From Algoriphagus aquimarinus (GTDB lineage Bacteria > Bacteroidota > Bacteroidia > Cytophagales > Cyclobacteriaceae), in contig NZ_FOKK01000021.1 in NCBI RefSeq assembly GCF_900112005.1, positions 1 to 64,000 on the forward strand: a stretch of 64,000 nucleotides of DNA, in the 5' to 3' direction. The notes under the pieces were generated by a model, which did not search any database, was not told the origin of the DNA, and saw nothing but the letters and a program-made list of their open reading frames with translations. The position numbers were made by a program, and so were the translations under genes. Shown piece after piece: positions 25,566-33,439 of this stretch (positions are counted from its first letter, which is position 1; each line of letters begins with the position of its first letter).

Positions 25566-26201
25566 GTGAATCTAGTAATCAAGAAAATATCATGGGTGAT
25601 TTTTGCACTATTGAGTTGCATCATAGGCTTGTATCCTATCTTATACTTTGTTTTGGAAAGGAATTTTGGCTTGCTGCAGCAGAAGTCAGAAGAATTACTA
25701 AGCAGCCCAATTTGGAACGCTGCATTCTACACACACATTATTCTTGGAGGTTTCGCTCTACTGATAGGATGGACTCAATTTCCCAAGGCATTTCGAGACA
25801 GAAACAGGAAGATTCACAAGAAAATCGGAATGGCTTACGTCACCGCCGCATTCTTCAGTAGCTTAGCTGGTATATACATCGGACTGTATGCCACAGGAGG
25901 AATCGTCAGTGTTCTTGGCTTTGTATCCTTGGGGATTATCTGGCTTGGTACTACGATGATGGGATGGCTAACGGCCAAAAAACAGGATTTTGATTCACAT
26001 GAAAACTGGATGATCTTTAGCTATGCAGCATGCTTCGCGGCAGTGACGCTGAGAATCTGGCTACCAATTCTAATCATAATGCATCAAGGAGATTTTATCC
26101 CAGCTTATCAGATAGTCGCTTGGTTGTGTTGGGTTCCAAATATTGCTGTGGCTTTTTGGATAGTGAGGAGAAGGAAGATGAGATTAGGAATTATTGAATA
26201 A
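25566..26201 (+). CDS. DUF2306 family membrane protein
   Basis: The 211-residue integral membrane protein has about six hydrophobic segments (residues 8-28, 52-70, 88-108, 114-134, 150-170, 180-200). The conserved DUF2306 features include HIILGGFALLIGW, RKIHKKIGMAYV with its basic/His pair, and DSHENWMIFSYA. The family is uncharacterised. The start is a GTG at 25566; I see no better ATG. The final 88 bp of the gene are present again, nearly identical, at 27331-27418, beyond the fucosidase gene, where they end in a slightly different tail. This end of the gene was therefore involved in a duplication or insertion event. Confidence 0.8.
   Translation: MNLVIKKISWVIFALLSCIIGLYPILYFVLERNFGLLQQKSEELLSSPIWNAAFYTHIILGGFALLIGWTQFPKAFRDRNRKIHKKIGMAYVTAAFFSSLAGIYIGLYATGGIVSVLGFVSLGIIWLGTTMMGWLTAKKQDFDSHENWMIFSYAACFAAVTLRIWLPILIIMHQGDFIPAYQIVAWLCWVPNIAVAFWIVRRRKMRLGIIE
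26093..26180 (+). repeat. 88-bp direct repeat, copy 1 (3' end of the DUF2306 gene)
   Basis: 26093-26180 and 27331-27418 are identical at 86 of 88 positions (differences at 26106 and 26140) and lie exactly 1238 bp apart. The interval holds the complete fucosidase gene. Copy 1 is in frame as the C-terminus of the DUF2306 protein. Confidence 0.95.
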
Positions 26202-26257
26202 GTACAATTAATTGGAAACAGAATCACCTCCTGCCTTTTGAGTTAACAAATAGAAAA

Positions 26258-27307
26258 ATGAAAAACACACTTCTATCACTTTTAGTCTGCGCTATTTTTA
26301 TTTCTTGTACTAAAGCAAGAAAAGAAATACTCCCTATCCCATCCAAAGAACCAAGTGAGGCACAGTTAAAGCAAATAGAAAGAAAGTATGGAATGTTTAT
26401 CCATTTTGGAATAAACACTTTTCACGATATGGAATGGACGGACGGCTCAAAACCCACCTCTTCCTACACTCCTTCAACTATTGACGCTGATCAATGGATT
26501 AAAACTGCCAAAGACGCAGGCATGAAATACGTGATTCTAATCACTAAACACCATGAGGGTTTTGCTCTTTGGGATAGTAAATACACCGAATACGATGTGG
26601 CTACCTCAGGAAATACGACTAATGTGGTGGAAGAAGTGGCCAAAGCCTGTAAAAAGTACAATATTGGATTAGGCCTATACTATTCACTATGGGATAGAAA
26701 CTACAATGCTGATGTAGAAAATGTCGCATTGGATAGTAGTTATAATTCTTATATGATCAATCAATTGGAAGAATTACTAGAGATCACCAAGCCCTATACC
26801 AACATTGTTGAGTTTTGGTTTGACGGAGGCTGGGTGAAAGAAAACAATCGATGGCCAATTAATGAGATATATCAAACCATAAAATCACAAGAACCAGATT
26901 GTCAGGTAGGAATAAACTGGACAATTGGTCTTCCCGGCAACCCAGATTACCACAAGGTGATTCCAGAAGAGCAACAAGAAGGATATCCAATCAGGTATTT
27001 TCCTAGTGATTTTAGACTAGGCGATCCTTTTTTGCCTAAAGAAAATGATCCTAAAATATTCACTCATAACAATGAAGAATATTACATGCCATGGGAATCG
27101 ACGGTATGCATTAGTAAGCGATGGTTTTACAACACTCAGGACACGGTATATAAACCTATCGATGAGCTAGTCGAATTATATAATGTAGCAACAGCTCAAG
27201 ATAATATTCTGATCCTTAATTGTCCTCCCGGCAGAGATGGTAAAATAAGAAGTGAAGACATACAGCTACTAACTGAATTGAAAGAACGATTAAATATTGA
27301 CTCCTAA
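26258..27307 (+). CDS. GH29 alpha-L-fucosidase lipoprotein
   Basis: The 349-residue product has a lipoprotein signal peptide (lipobox CAIFISC, Cys near 17) and a GH29 catalytic barrel starting at YGMFIHFGINTFHD. The family blocks KYVILITKHHEGFALWDSKYT and FWFDGGW are present. The Asp of the latter is the expected nucleophile. It removes alpha-L-fucose from oligosaccharides, exported and membrane-anchored. At 349 residues it lacks the C-terminal beta-sandwich of longer GH29 enzymes. The gene is bracketed by an 88-bp direct repeat of the preceding gene's 3' end, suggesting it was inserted or left after rearrangement. No other fucose genes are nearby. Confidence 0.9.
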   Translation: MKNTLLSLLVCAIFISCTKARKEILPIPSKEPSEAQLKQIERKYGMFIHFGINTFHDMEWTDGSKPTSSYTPSTIDADQWIKTAKDAGMKYVILITKHHEGFALWDSKYTEYDVATSGNTTNVVEEVAKACKKYNIGLGLYYSLWDRNYNADVENVALDSSYNSYMINQLEELLEITKPYTNIVEFWFDGGWVKENNRWPINEIYQTIKSQEPDCQVGINWTIGLPGNPDYHKVIPEEQQEGYPIRYFPSDFRLGDPFLPKENDPKIFTHNNEEYYMPWESTVCISKRWFYNTQDTVYKPIDELVELYNVATAQDNILILNCPPGRDGKIRSEDIQLLTELKERLNIDS

Positions 27308-27330
27308 TTTATTTTTATTGCTCAAAGATA

Positions 27331-27430
27331 TTTTATCCCAGCTAATCAGATAGTCGCTTGGTTGTGTTGGGTTCCAATTATTGCTGTGGCTTTTTGGATA
27401 GTGAGGAGAAGGAAGATGGAAAGAATTTAA
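27331..27430 (+). pseudogene. Duplicated C-terminal fragment of a DUF2306 gene (copy 2 of the direct repeat)
   Basis: The first 88 bp repeat the end of the DUF2306 gene at 26093-26180 (two differences, both changing an amino acid: Tyr to Asn and Asn to Ile). The fragment stays in frame and ends RRRKMERI and a stop at 27428-27430. There is no start codon or N-terminal part. It is either the original end of the gene, displaced by insertion of the fucosidase gene, or the remnant of a second DUF2306 paralog. Confidence 0.85.
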
Positions 27431-27484
27431 TATGTAAAATGGATTGAAATGATATACTTCATGATTATTACCTAAGATAAACCA

Positions 27485-28438
27485 ATGATCGAAATCCTCC
27501 TAAAGAATAAAAAGTCATTCAAGGCTCAACATGTGAGCGAACTCATTGTTTCCGAGCTGGACTTTCATGTCATGCAGTTCCTGGATCACAGCAATGCTGA
27601 TTTAAGGTGGTTGGAGGAGAGTTACGAACTGGATTTCACCATCATGAAGCATTATGAGGATATTGAAATCAGTTCTCACTTTTTGGAAAATGAAAAACAA
27701 GCTGCTTTTCACTTTTCTATCCCCTATTTCAATCATGAGAAAACCATGGTTGAGGAGCCATTGTTTATCATAATTACCTATGCAGGCCTTTTCCTTTTTA
27801 CCAGCGTAAATCTTGATACTTATTTCAATGAGATGTATCCAGCTAAAATAAATTCCCTTAAACGGATTACGGATTTGAATGGCATTTTCAAATTTCAATT
27901 TGAGTTTATCTCTGACTATTTCGCGGATATCACAGAAAACCTCAGTAGAAAAGTGAAAAATCTAGCTAATGACATTCTGATACAGAAGGATTTTTCAGGC
28001 AATGTCATGGACATTATCACTAGACATAATTTCAACAATTTACTTATCAAAGAGTCACTCCTTGAGACCACACGTGTGTTGAGATTGTATATCAAAAGTG
28101 ACTGGGAACAAAAAGCGGAATTGAAGGAAAGTGTTAGAGGAGAACTGAATGACCTGACAGTAATTTCTGATTACATACAGTTCAATTTTGACAGACTGGA
28201 TGATTTAAAAGAAAATGTTTCGAATAAGATTGACTTGGAGCAAAACCATATTTTTAAGATGCTCACGGTAGTTACGGTATGTATTTCTCTGCCTACTTTC
28301 ATTGCTGGGGTTTACGGGATGAACTTTGAAATAATGCCTGAACTGAAATTGGGATTTGGCTATCCTCTGGTATTGCTAGTGATGATTTGCTCTGCGATCC
28401 TGCCCTTCATTTATTTCAAAAGGAAAAAGTGGTTGTAG
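27485..28438 (+). CDS. CorA-family divalent metal (Mg2+) transporter
   Basis: The 317-residue product has a large cytoplasmic N-terminal funnel domain (about 1-255) and two C-terminal membrane helices. The signature YGMNF closes the first helix, and the second ends with the basic tail KRKKWL. This is the CorA/ZntB/MRS2 layout of pentameric Mg2+ or other divalent-cation channels. The family assignment rests on GMN and topology; the metal is not visible. It follows the duplicated DUF2306 fragment by 54 bp. A second Mg transporter of a different family (mgtE) lies at 60615-61982. Confidence 0.9.
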   Translation: MIEILLKNKKSFKAQHVSELIVSELDFHVMQFLDHSNADLRWLEESYELDFTIMKHYEDIEISSHFLENEKQAAFHFSIPYFNHEKTMVEEPLFIIITYAGLFLFTSVNLDTYFNEMYPAKINSLKRITDLNGIFKFQFEFISDYFADITENLSRKVKNLANDILIQKDFSGNVMDIITRHNFNNLLIKESLLETTRVLRLYIKSDWEQKAELKESVRGELNDLTVISDYIQFNFDRLDDLKENVSNKIDLEQNHIFKMLTVVTVCISLPTFIAGVYGMNFEIMPELKLGFGYPLVLLVMICSAILPFIYFKRKKWL

Positions 28439-28510
28439 CCTAATTTTCTTGGTGTGAGCCAAACAAGATAGCTGCAGCCTTTGTTGATCTTTGTGTTTAA
28501 AAATAAAAAA

Positions 28511-28534
28511 AGCCCTGACTTTCAAATCAGGGCT
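28511..28534 (-). terminator. Intrinsic terminator of the exported-protein gene
   Basis: AGCCCTGA (28511-28518), an 8-nt loop and TCAGGGCT (28527-28534). Read on the minus strand it is followed by TTTTTTTATTT, so it terminates the gene at 28558-29145. Confidence 0.85.
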
Positions 28535-28557
28535 TGTGGTAATAGTTGGCTTAATTA

Positions 28558-29145
28558 TTAGAAGTGTAGTGTTTTGCTTCTTCCTTGAGCATCGATCACT
28601 TTCATGTAGATGTCTTTCGTAGTCATTTTGCTGAATGAATAATCCTTTTTAAAGCCGTCAGCTTGAGCTATGTGATCTTTGTAAATCACCTCTCCAGATT
28701 CTGTAGAATAAACCTCTACATCTACCCCAGGCTCATCTAATCCTATCACGGTTAGGTTTACAGTGTTATTGTCTACTACTTTGCCGGAAGCCATCAAAGG
28801 AAATTCTGATGCTGTAGCTGGTTGTTCACTTGTTTCTACGGTGTAAGTTACTTCCTCTTGGTCTGTTGCGATTTTCACTTGATACTCACCGGATGGCAAA
28901 TTTTTCAAGTCATAAGGAACCATCAAGTTTTCATCTTTGACACGCACGTTTCTACTGCTCAGGCTTTTTCCATCTGCGTCGAGAATGGATATTTTTGCTT
29001 TACCAAGTCCCTCAGTAAGAGTGACGTTAATTTTCTTGTAGTTTGAATTTACTGTAGAGAGTGCTTTCAAATCCTCACTTGCGCTGGCTACTAATGAACT
29101 TAAAGATAATGCGCTGGCTAATGCTACTGTGAATAAGGTTTTCAT
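28558..29145 (-). CDS. Exported beta-sandwich hypothetical protein
   Basis: I place the start at the ATG at 29145 (MKTLFTVALASALSLSSLVASASED), which gives a signal peptide and a 195-residue product. The longer frame from 29250 adds a charged stretch that would bury the signal. The mature protein looks like two tandem Ig-like/beta-sandwich units, the first with the strand-turn KNLPSGEYQVKI, which resembles the repeated motif of type IX secretion tails, although it is internal here. Secretion to the periplasm or surface is likely. No function can be named. It is monocistronic with a strong terminator. Confidence 0.65.
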   Translation of the reverse strand: MKTLFTVALASALSLSSLVASASEDLKALSTVNSNYKKINVTLTEGLGKAKISILDADGKSLSSRNVRVKDENLMVPYDLKNLPSGEYQVKIATDQEEVTYTVETSEQPATASEFPLMASGKVVDNNTVNLTVIGLDEPGVDVEVYSTESGEVIYKDHIAQADGFKKDYSFSKMTTKDIYMKVIDAQGRSKTLHF

Positions 29146-29479
29146 AATATGTTGGTTTAAAATTTTTAGATTTTCTGTTGTGCTCTCCCTATTGCTAAGC
29201 GCGTACCAATCCAAAAAACAATCTTTGCCTGAAGACTTCATTTTTTTCAAAAGATTAATTTTTTAACAGATTTTCAGAATTAAATTCTGAATGAGTTGTC
29301 AGTTTTTTAACAAAACCTGTACAATAACTGGTCATATCACCGATCGATTGTATTGCTAGCGGACACTTTAATGGTAAATCTGCAATTTGAAGGGTTGCAC
29401 CAGATTCGACTTGTTAACTAAATTTAATCTTGAAAAAATTTCACTTTACCACCTTGACTGTCGCTGCCAATAAATTAGC

Positions 29480-29540
29480 TGTACACTTTCGTACACTCTT
29501 CGTCCGATAGAATACAAGTCAGCGATCACTTTCCGTACAA
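29480..29540. promoter_or_regulatory. Cluster of TTTCGTACA-type repeats
   Basis: TGTAC-ACTTTC-GTACA (29480-29495) is an inverted repeat and also gives the tandem ACACTTTCGTACACT. A further TCACTTTCCGTACA lies at 29527-29539. Three related half-sites in 60 bp suggest a binding region for a dimeric regulator, although no regulator gene is adjacent. Confidence 0.3.
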
Positions 29541-29701
29541 TTATCGAAATACCCTTTGATTTATTAGTGCTTCAGACGAATAATGAAGCAAGCAACTTGA
29601 GTCAATAATTGATTTTATGATTCAAGGATAAAGAGATCTGACCTAACCTCCAATGTCCCACATATCAAATTCACTTGATCGCTTTCCTATAAATCAAACT
29701 A

Positions 29702-29732
29702 TTTTTCGATAACCAATAGTTGGTTAGTTTCG
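29702..29732 (+). promoter_or_regulatory. Promoter with internal operator palindrome before the DUF922 gene
   Basis: TTTT (29702-29705), 19 bp, TAGTTTCG (29725-29732) resembles TTTG-N19-TAnnTTTG with one mismatch in each box. The spacer holds the perfect 17-bp palindrome TAACCAA-TAG-TTGGTTA (29710-29726), which overlaps the -7 box by two bases. A dimeric repressor bound there would block RNA polymerase. AACCAA/TTGGTT arms are seen in some TetR-type operators, but none is encoded nearby. Confidence 0.45.
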
Positions 29733-29779
29733 TGAATAGTCAAGTCATCCTTGAAGATTCAATTTCCTCTCCATCCCCA

Positions 29780-30874
29780 ATGACTCGAATTCTGACATCA
29801 GCTTTTCTTTCATTATTCCTATTTCTCTATACTGGGAATTCTTTTGGGCAAGATGTGATTTTGAAACTTAAGCCTACTGTAAATACTCCTCAGGCAAGGG
29901 ATTATACTTTTAGGCAAGTCGTAGATTCCCGCGATCAAAAGTCAATTGGTCAGGTCTATGACCCTCAGCGAAATAAACACTCTGCCAGCTTTGGAGGCAA
30001 TCTGCCCCAAGAAGCCCTTCAGTTATACAATGCAAGAATCAGCTCTACTAAAAACCCTTCTTATAGGATTCTGGTGAAAGTGTATAAGCTGGATCTTAAG
30101 GAAATCTACCATCCTGATCTCAAAGCATATAAAGGCGATATACAACTGAGTCTAGGTTTCTTTCTTTATGGAGAGAAAGAAACTATTCATTTGGTAGATT
30201 TCAACAGTAAAGTTCAATATGGAAGACCGAGCACGCAGATGCATTTTGTGGAGACTTCCCTCCAGAAATTGTTTGAAAGTAGCTGGGAATACTTCGATTC
30301 TTGGCTTAGCACTCAATACCTAACCAATCGGGCTTTAGTGAAAAAAGTAAGATTGAATATTATAGATCCAATTAGAGAGAGCTCAAAGGATACTGTTTTT
30401 TATGATCCAAAAAGACCCTTGACATGGGCTGATTTCACCGAGACACCAAACCCAAGAAGTTCTTACAACGCCACAATTTTCAGCAGTATATCTATTGAAG
30501 GAAATGCCAAGATAGAAAATGGAGAAATAGTGCAGACCATTTCAGTGAAGGTATACATGCTGCCCGAGCAATCGTGGGTTAAGGATGCCAACGATTACGC
30601 CAACAACCATGAGCAAAGGCATTTCGACCTAACCAGAATTGCTGCTGATCGCATGATAAGTAGATTGAAAAATGTGGAACTGGAACCATTTCTGTTTGAA
30701 GCTATACTCAATGACATCTATTTGGATGCCTATAGAGAGATGAATCGCTTACAAGAATTGTATGACAGCCAAACTCGAAATGGCATAAATAGTGAAAAAC
30801 AAGCAGATTGGAATCAAATCATAAGGAAGGCATTAGCTGGAGACATGGAATCATTTGATAAAATTCTTGACTAG
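29780..30874 (+). CDS. DUF922-like putative secreted zinc metalloprotease
   Basis: The start is taken at the ATG at 29780 (MTRILTSAFLSLFLF...), giving a signal peptide ending NSFGQ and 364 residues; an upstream in-frame TTG lies inside the predicted promoter. The C-terminal half has the DUF922 pattern: RPLTWADFTETP, a beta-rich region, then HEQRHFDLTRI, an HExxH zinc site with two His and Glu, and finally YDSQTRNGINSEKQADWN. DUF922 proteins are predicted zinc-dependent proteases of unknown substrate. The N-terminal half (about 25-205) is unassigned. The promoter carries an operator-like palindrome, so expression is probably repressed until induced. Confidence 0.75.
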   Translation: MTRILTSAFLSLFLFLYTGNSFGQDVILKLKPTVNTPQARDYTFRQVVDSRDQKSIGQVYDPQRNKHSASFGGNLPQEALQLYNARISSTKNPSYRILVKVYKLDLKEIYHPDLKAYKGDIQLSLGFFLYGEKETIHLVDFNSKVQYGRPSTQMHFVETSLQKLFESSWEYFDSWLSTQYLTNRALVKKVRLNIIDPIRESSKDTVFYDPKRPLTWADFTETPNPRSSYNATIFSSISIEGNAKIENGEIVQTISVKVYMLPEQSWVKDANDYANNHEQRHFDLTRIAADRMISRLKNVELEPFLFEAILNDIYLDAYREMNRLQELYDSQTRNGINSEKQADWNQIIRKALAGDMESFDKILD

Positions 30875-31022
30875 TGAAAACAATTCTTGCGTGGAAAGCA
30901 TTCTATAGATTCTAGTAGTGAGAAACTGAAATACATCAGAAAATTACGGTGAACTCAAACCGTTTTACAAAACCTTGGTATTCTTTGAGTTTAAAAAAGA
31001 CTTCCAAAAAAATAGATCTCCG

Positions 31023-31053
31023 TTTGCATTTTCTTAATGGACTCCTATCTTTG
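31023..31053 (+). promoter_or_regulatory. Consensus promoter of the his operon leader
   Basis: TTTG (31023-31026), exactly 19 bp, then TATCTTTG (31046-31053): a perfect match to the Bacteroidota vegetative promoter. The start site is expected near 31060, leaving only about 3 nt before the leader-peptide ATG at 31063, so the leader mRNA would be almost leaderless. Confidence 0.8.
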
Positions 31054-31062
31054 CCAACGATA

Positions 31063-31146
31063 ATGGAAAACAACAATAGAAATATTGACTTTTTAGCAAC
31101 TGCACATCAAGGCAACTTGGTGCACCATTTCCATCATTCCTCCTGA
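31063..31146 (+). CDS. hisL: Histidine operon leader peptide
   Basis: The 27-codon ORF begins MENNNRNIDF and ends LVHHFHHSS. Five of 27 residues are His, four of them in a five-residue run (codons 21, 22, 24, 25 at 31123-31137). It starts right after a consensus promoter and precedes hisG by 96 bp. His-rich leaders in front of his genes are the known hallmark of translation-coupled attenuation: ribosomes stall at His codons when charged tRNA(His) is scarce and keep the operon on. The enterobacterial leader has seven consecutive His; this one is shorter and unrelated in sequence. Function is inferred from composition and position. Confidence 0.8.
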   Translation: MENNNRNIDFLATAHQGNLVHHFHHSS

Positions 31147-31189
31147 GGAATATTTTTACACACCCGGTGAAGCCGATGATAGGGATTCC
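31136..31189 (+). promoter_or_regulatory. Putative his attenuator
   Basis: ATTCCT (31136-31141), loop CCTG and AGGAAT (31146-31151), then ATTTTT (31152-31157), form a small terminator-like hairpin over the leader stop codon. GGAAT (31147-31151) can pair instead with ATTCC at 31185-31189, so two exclusive folds exist. A ribosome stalled on the His codons would cover the first arm. A further imperfect stem, GGTGAAGC (31166-31173) with GCTTTTCGCC (31190-31199), is possible. The exact fold is unresolved. Confidence 0.45.
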
Positions 31190-31242
31190 GCTTTTCGCCA
31201 ACATTTATTACAACATTTTACTTCTTAGCGTAACTTACGACC

Positions 31243-32103
31243 ATGGAACAAATAATCCGTATTGCCGTGCAGAAAAGCGGCAGACTATCTGACGATTCAC
31301 TTAGCCTCATCAAAGAATGTGGTATCAAGTTTTATAATGGAACAGGCAAACTCAAGTCTACATCCACCAATTTCCCAATTGAATTCTTATTCCTACGTGA
31401 TGACGATATACCAGGCTATGTAGCTGATGGTGTTGCAGATCTAGGTATAGTGGGACAAAATGAAGTCGTAGAAAAAGACAAAAATGTCACTACAATGAAA
31501 GCTTTGGGCTTTTCTAAATGCCGACTTTCTCTTGCTGTATCTAAAGGTCAAGCGTATTCAGGAGTAGAGTTTTTCGAAGGGAAAAGCATTGCCACATCCT
31601 ATCCTAAAATCCTTGGCGATTATCTGAAAAGCCAAAACATCAATGCAGACATCCACGAAATCTCCGGTTCGGTAGAGATCGCGCCTAGCATAGGTTTGGC
31701 AGAAGGAATCTGCGATATCGTGAGCTCTGGTTCTACGCTGATGATGAATGGCCTGAAAGAAGTGGAGGAAATCTTCAAATCTGAAGCTGTTTTGATAGCT
31801 CACAACAATCTTCCCGATTGGAAAAAAGAGATCGCTGAAAAATTACTTTTCAGAATCAATGCCGTTCAAGCAGGAAAAAGCAGCAAATACGTTTTGCTTA
31901 ATGCTCCGAATAAATCCATTGAGAAAATCATCAGTTTGATTCCTGGAATGAGAAGCCCAACTATTTTGCCTCTGGCTCAGGAAGGCTGGTCATCCGTTCA
32001 TTCAGTACTGAACGAGGATACATTCTGGGAAAACATCGAGGAATTGAGAGCAGCTGGTGCCGAGGGAATCCTCGTTGTACCTATTGAAAAGATGATTCTT
32101 TAA
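31243..32103 (+). CDS. hisG: ATP phosphoribosyltransferase (long form)
   Basis: The 286-residue product catalyses the first, feedback-regulated step of histidine synthesis (ATP + PRPP to phosphoribosyl-ATP). The catalytic part includes IRIAVQKSGRLSD and the PRPP-binding region GICDIVSSGSTLMMNGL. The C-terminal regulatory domain of the long HisG form follows (about 210-286, GMRSPTILPLAQEGW), which binds histidine, so no HisZ is needed. It is the first structural gene of hisGDCB, 96 bp after the His-rich leader peptide. Confidence 0.96.
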   Translation: MEQIIRIAVQKSGRLSDDSLSLIKECGIKFYNGTGKLKSTSTNFPIEFLFLRDDDIPGYVADGVADLGIVGQNEVVEKDKNVTTMKALGFSKCRLSLAVSKGQAYSGVEFFEGKSIATSYPKILGDYLKSQNINADIHEISGSVEIAPSIGLAEGICDIVSSGSTLMMNGLKEVEEIFKSEAVLIAHNNLPDWKKEIAEKLLFRINAVQAGKSSKYVLLNAPNKSIEKIISLIPGMRSPTILPLAQEGWSSVHSVLNEDTFWENIEELRAAGAEGILVVPIEKMIL

Positions 32104-32143
32104 TCGAACTAAGCAGTATTTTCCACATTAGATTCTACTACCT

Positions 32144-33439
32144 ATGAAAATCCTTGACAACCCCGCTAAGGATACTTGGAAGAAACATTTGGCCCGTCCA
32201 GTTTTCAAAACCAAGGAGATCAATAAGATCGTAAAGCCGATCCTACGTAAAGTGAAAAGGAATGGTGATAAGGCATTGCTCAAATTCGCTTTGGAATACG
32301 ATCATGTGGAATTGGATTCTCTATTTCCATCTGAACAAGAAATACAAGCAGCATCAGCGGCCATTTCTGCAGAATTGAAAGATGCTATCAATGTGGCCAA
32401 AACCAATATTGAGCGCTTCCACATGGCTCAGGCCACTCCAGAACTGGTAGATGAAGTGATGCCAGGTGTGGTTTGTAGGAGAAAAAGCGTACCTATCCAG
32501 AAGGTAGGACTTTATATCCCTGGAGGGACAGCTCCGCTTTTCAGTACCGTATTGATGCTGGGAATTCCTGCAGTATTGGCGGGTTGTAAAGAAATTGTGC
32601 TCTGCACTCCACCCAATAAGGAAGGAAAAATCCATCCTGCTATTCTATACACAGCCAACTTGATTGGTATTAACAAAATCGTGAAAGTAGGTGGAGCTCA
32701 GGCTATCGCCGCGATGACTTTCGGGACTGATAGTGTACCAAAAGTGGATAAGATCTTTGGCCCTGGCAATCAATTTGTAACCGCAGCCAAGCAAACCGCT
32801 ACCAAATATGGTGTAGCTATAGATATGCCAGCCGGACCTTCTGAAGTTCTTGTTTATGCAGATGACACGGCAATTCCAGCTTTTGTAGCAGCAGATTTAC
32901 TTTCTCAGGCAGAGCATGGAGTGGATAGCCAAGTGATCTTGGTGACAGATTCCGAGAAATTTGCGCAGCGAGTAATCAAAGAAATCGATGCTCAACTCGA
33001 AGATTTGCCACGGAAAGATCTAGCGAAAAAGGCACTTTCAAACTCAAGAGCTGTAATCATCGATGAGATGGAAACAGCTTTAGAACTGATCAATTTCTAC
33101 GCGCCGGAACACCTTATTATAAGTGTTGAAAAGGAAGACGAAGCAGTAGCAGGAATCTATAATGCAGGTTCTGTCTTTGTCGGAAATTTCACACCAGAGT
33201 CCGCAGGAGATTACGCTTCAGGAACTAACCATACACTGCCAACTTACGGCTACGCCAGAAATTACAGCGGTGTGTCTTTGGATAGCTTTTTGAAGAAAAT
33301 GACTTACCAGAAAATAAGCCCAGAAGGATTAAAAAATCTGGGACCAACAATAGAAGTGATGGCTGAGAATGAGCTTCTTCAAGCTCACAAAAATGCTGTC
33401 ACTATTAGACTCAAACATCTGAAAAACCAGAAAAAATGA
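32144..33439 (+). CDS. hisD: Histidinol dehydrogenase
   Basis: The 431-residue product carries out the last two oxidations of histidinol to histidine with NAD+ and zinc. Seen are GLYIPGGTAPLFSTVLMLG, KVDKIFGPGNQFVTAAK, the catalytic/zinc region DLLSQAEHGVDSQ with its Glu-His, and the C-terminal EHLI and SGTNHTLPTYGYAR. The length is standard. It starts 40 bp after hisG. Its last codons overlap the hisC start by 4 bp, which implies coupled translation. Confidence 0.97.
   Translation: MKILDNPAKDTWKKHLARPVFKTKEINKIVKPILRKVKRNGDKALLKFALEYDHVELDSLFPSEQEIQAASAAISAELKDAINVAKTNIERFHMAQATPELVDEVMPGVVCRRKSVPIQKVGLYIPGGTAPLFSTVLMLGIPAVLAGCKEIVLCTPPNKEGKIHPAILYTANLIGINKIVKVGGAQAIAAMTFGTDSVPKVDKIFGPGNQFVTAAKQTATKYGVAIDMPAGPSEVLVYADDTAIPAFVAADLLSQAEHGVDSQVILVTDSEKFAQRVIKEIDAQLEDLPRKDLAKKALSNSRAVIIDEMETALELINFYAPEHLIISVEKEDEAVAGIYNAGSVFVGNFTPESAGDYASGTNHTLPTYGYARNYSGVSLDSFLKKMTYQKISPEGLKNLGPTIEVMAENELLQAHKNAVTIRLKHLKNQKK

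Larger units (their letters stand above)
29146..29779. other. Gene-free divergent regulatory region
   Basis: These 634 bp between divergent genes have no ORF with coding character. They contain repeated TTTCGTACA-type elements near 29480-29540 and a promoter with an internal palindrome at 29702-29732, which are listed separately. The hairpin CAGAATTAAATTCTG at 29275-29289 has no obvious role. Confidence 0.5.
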
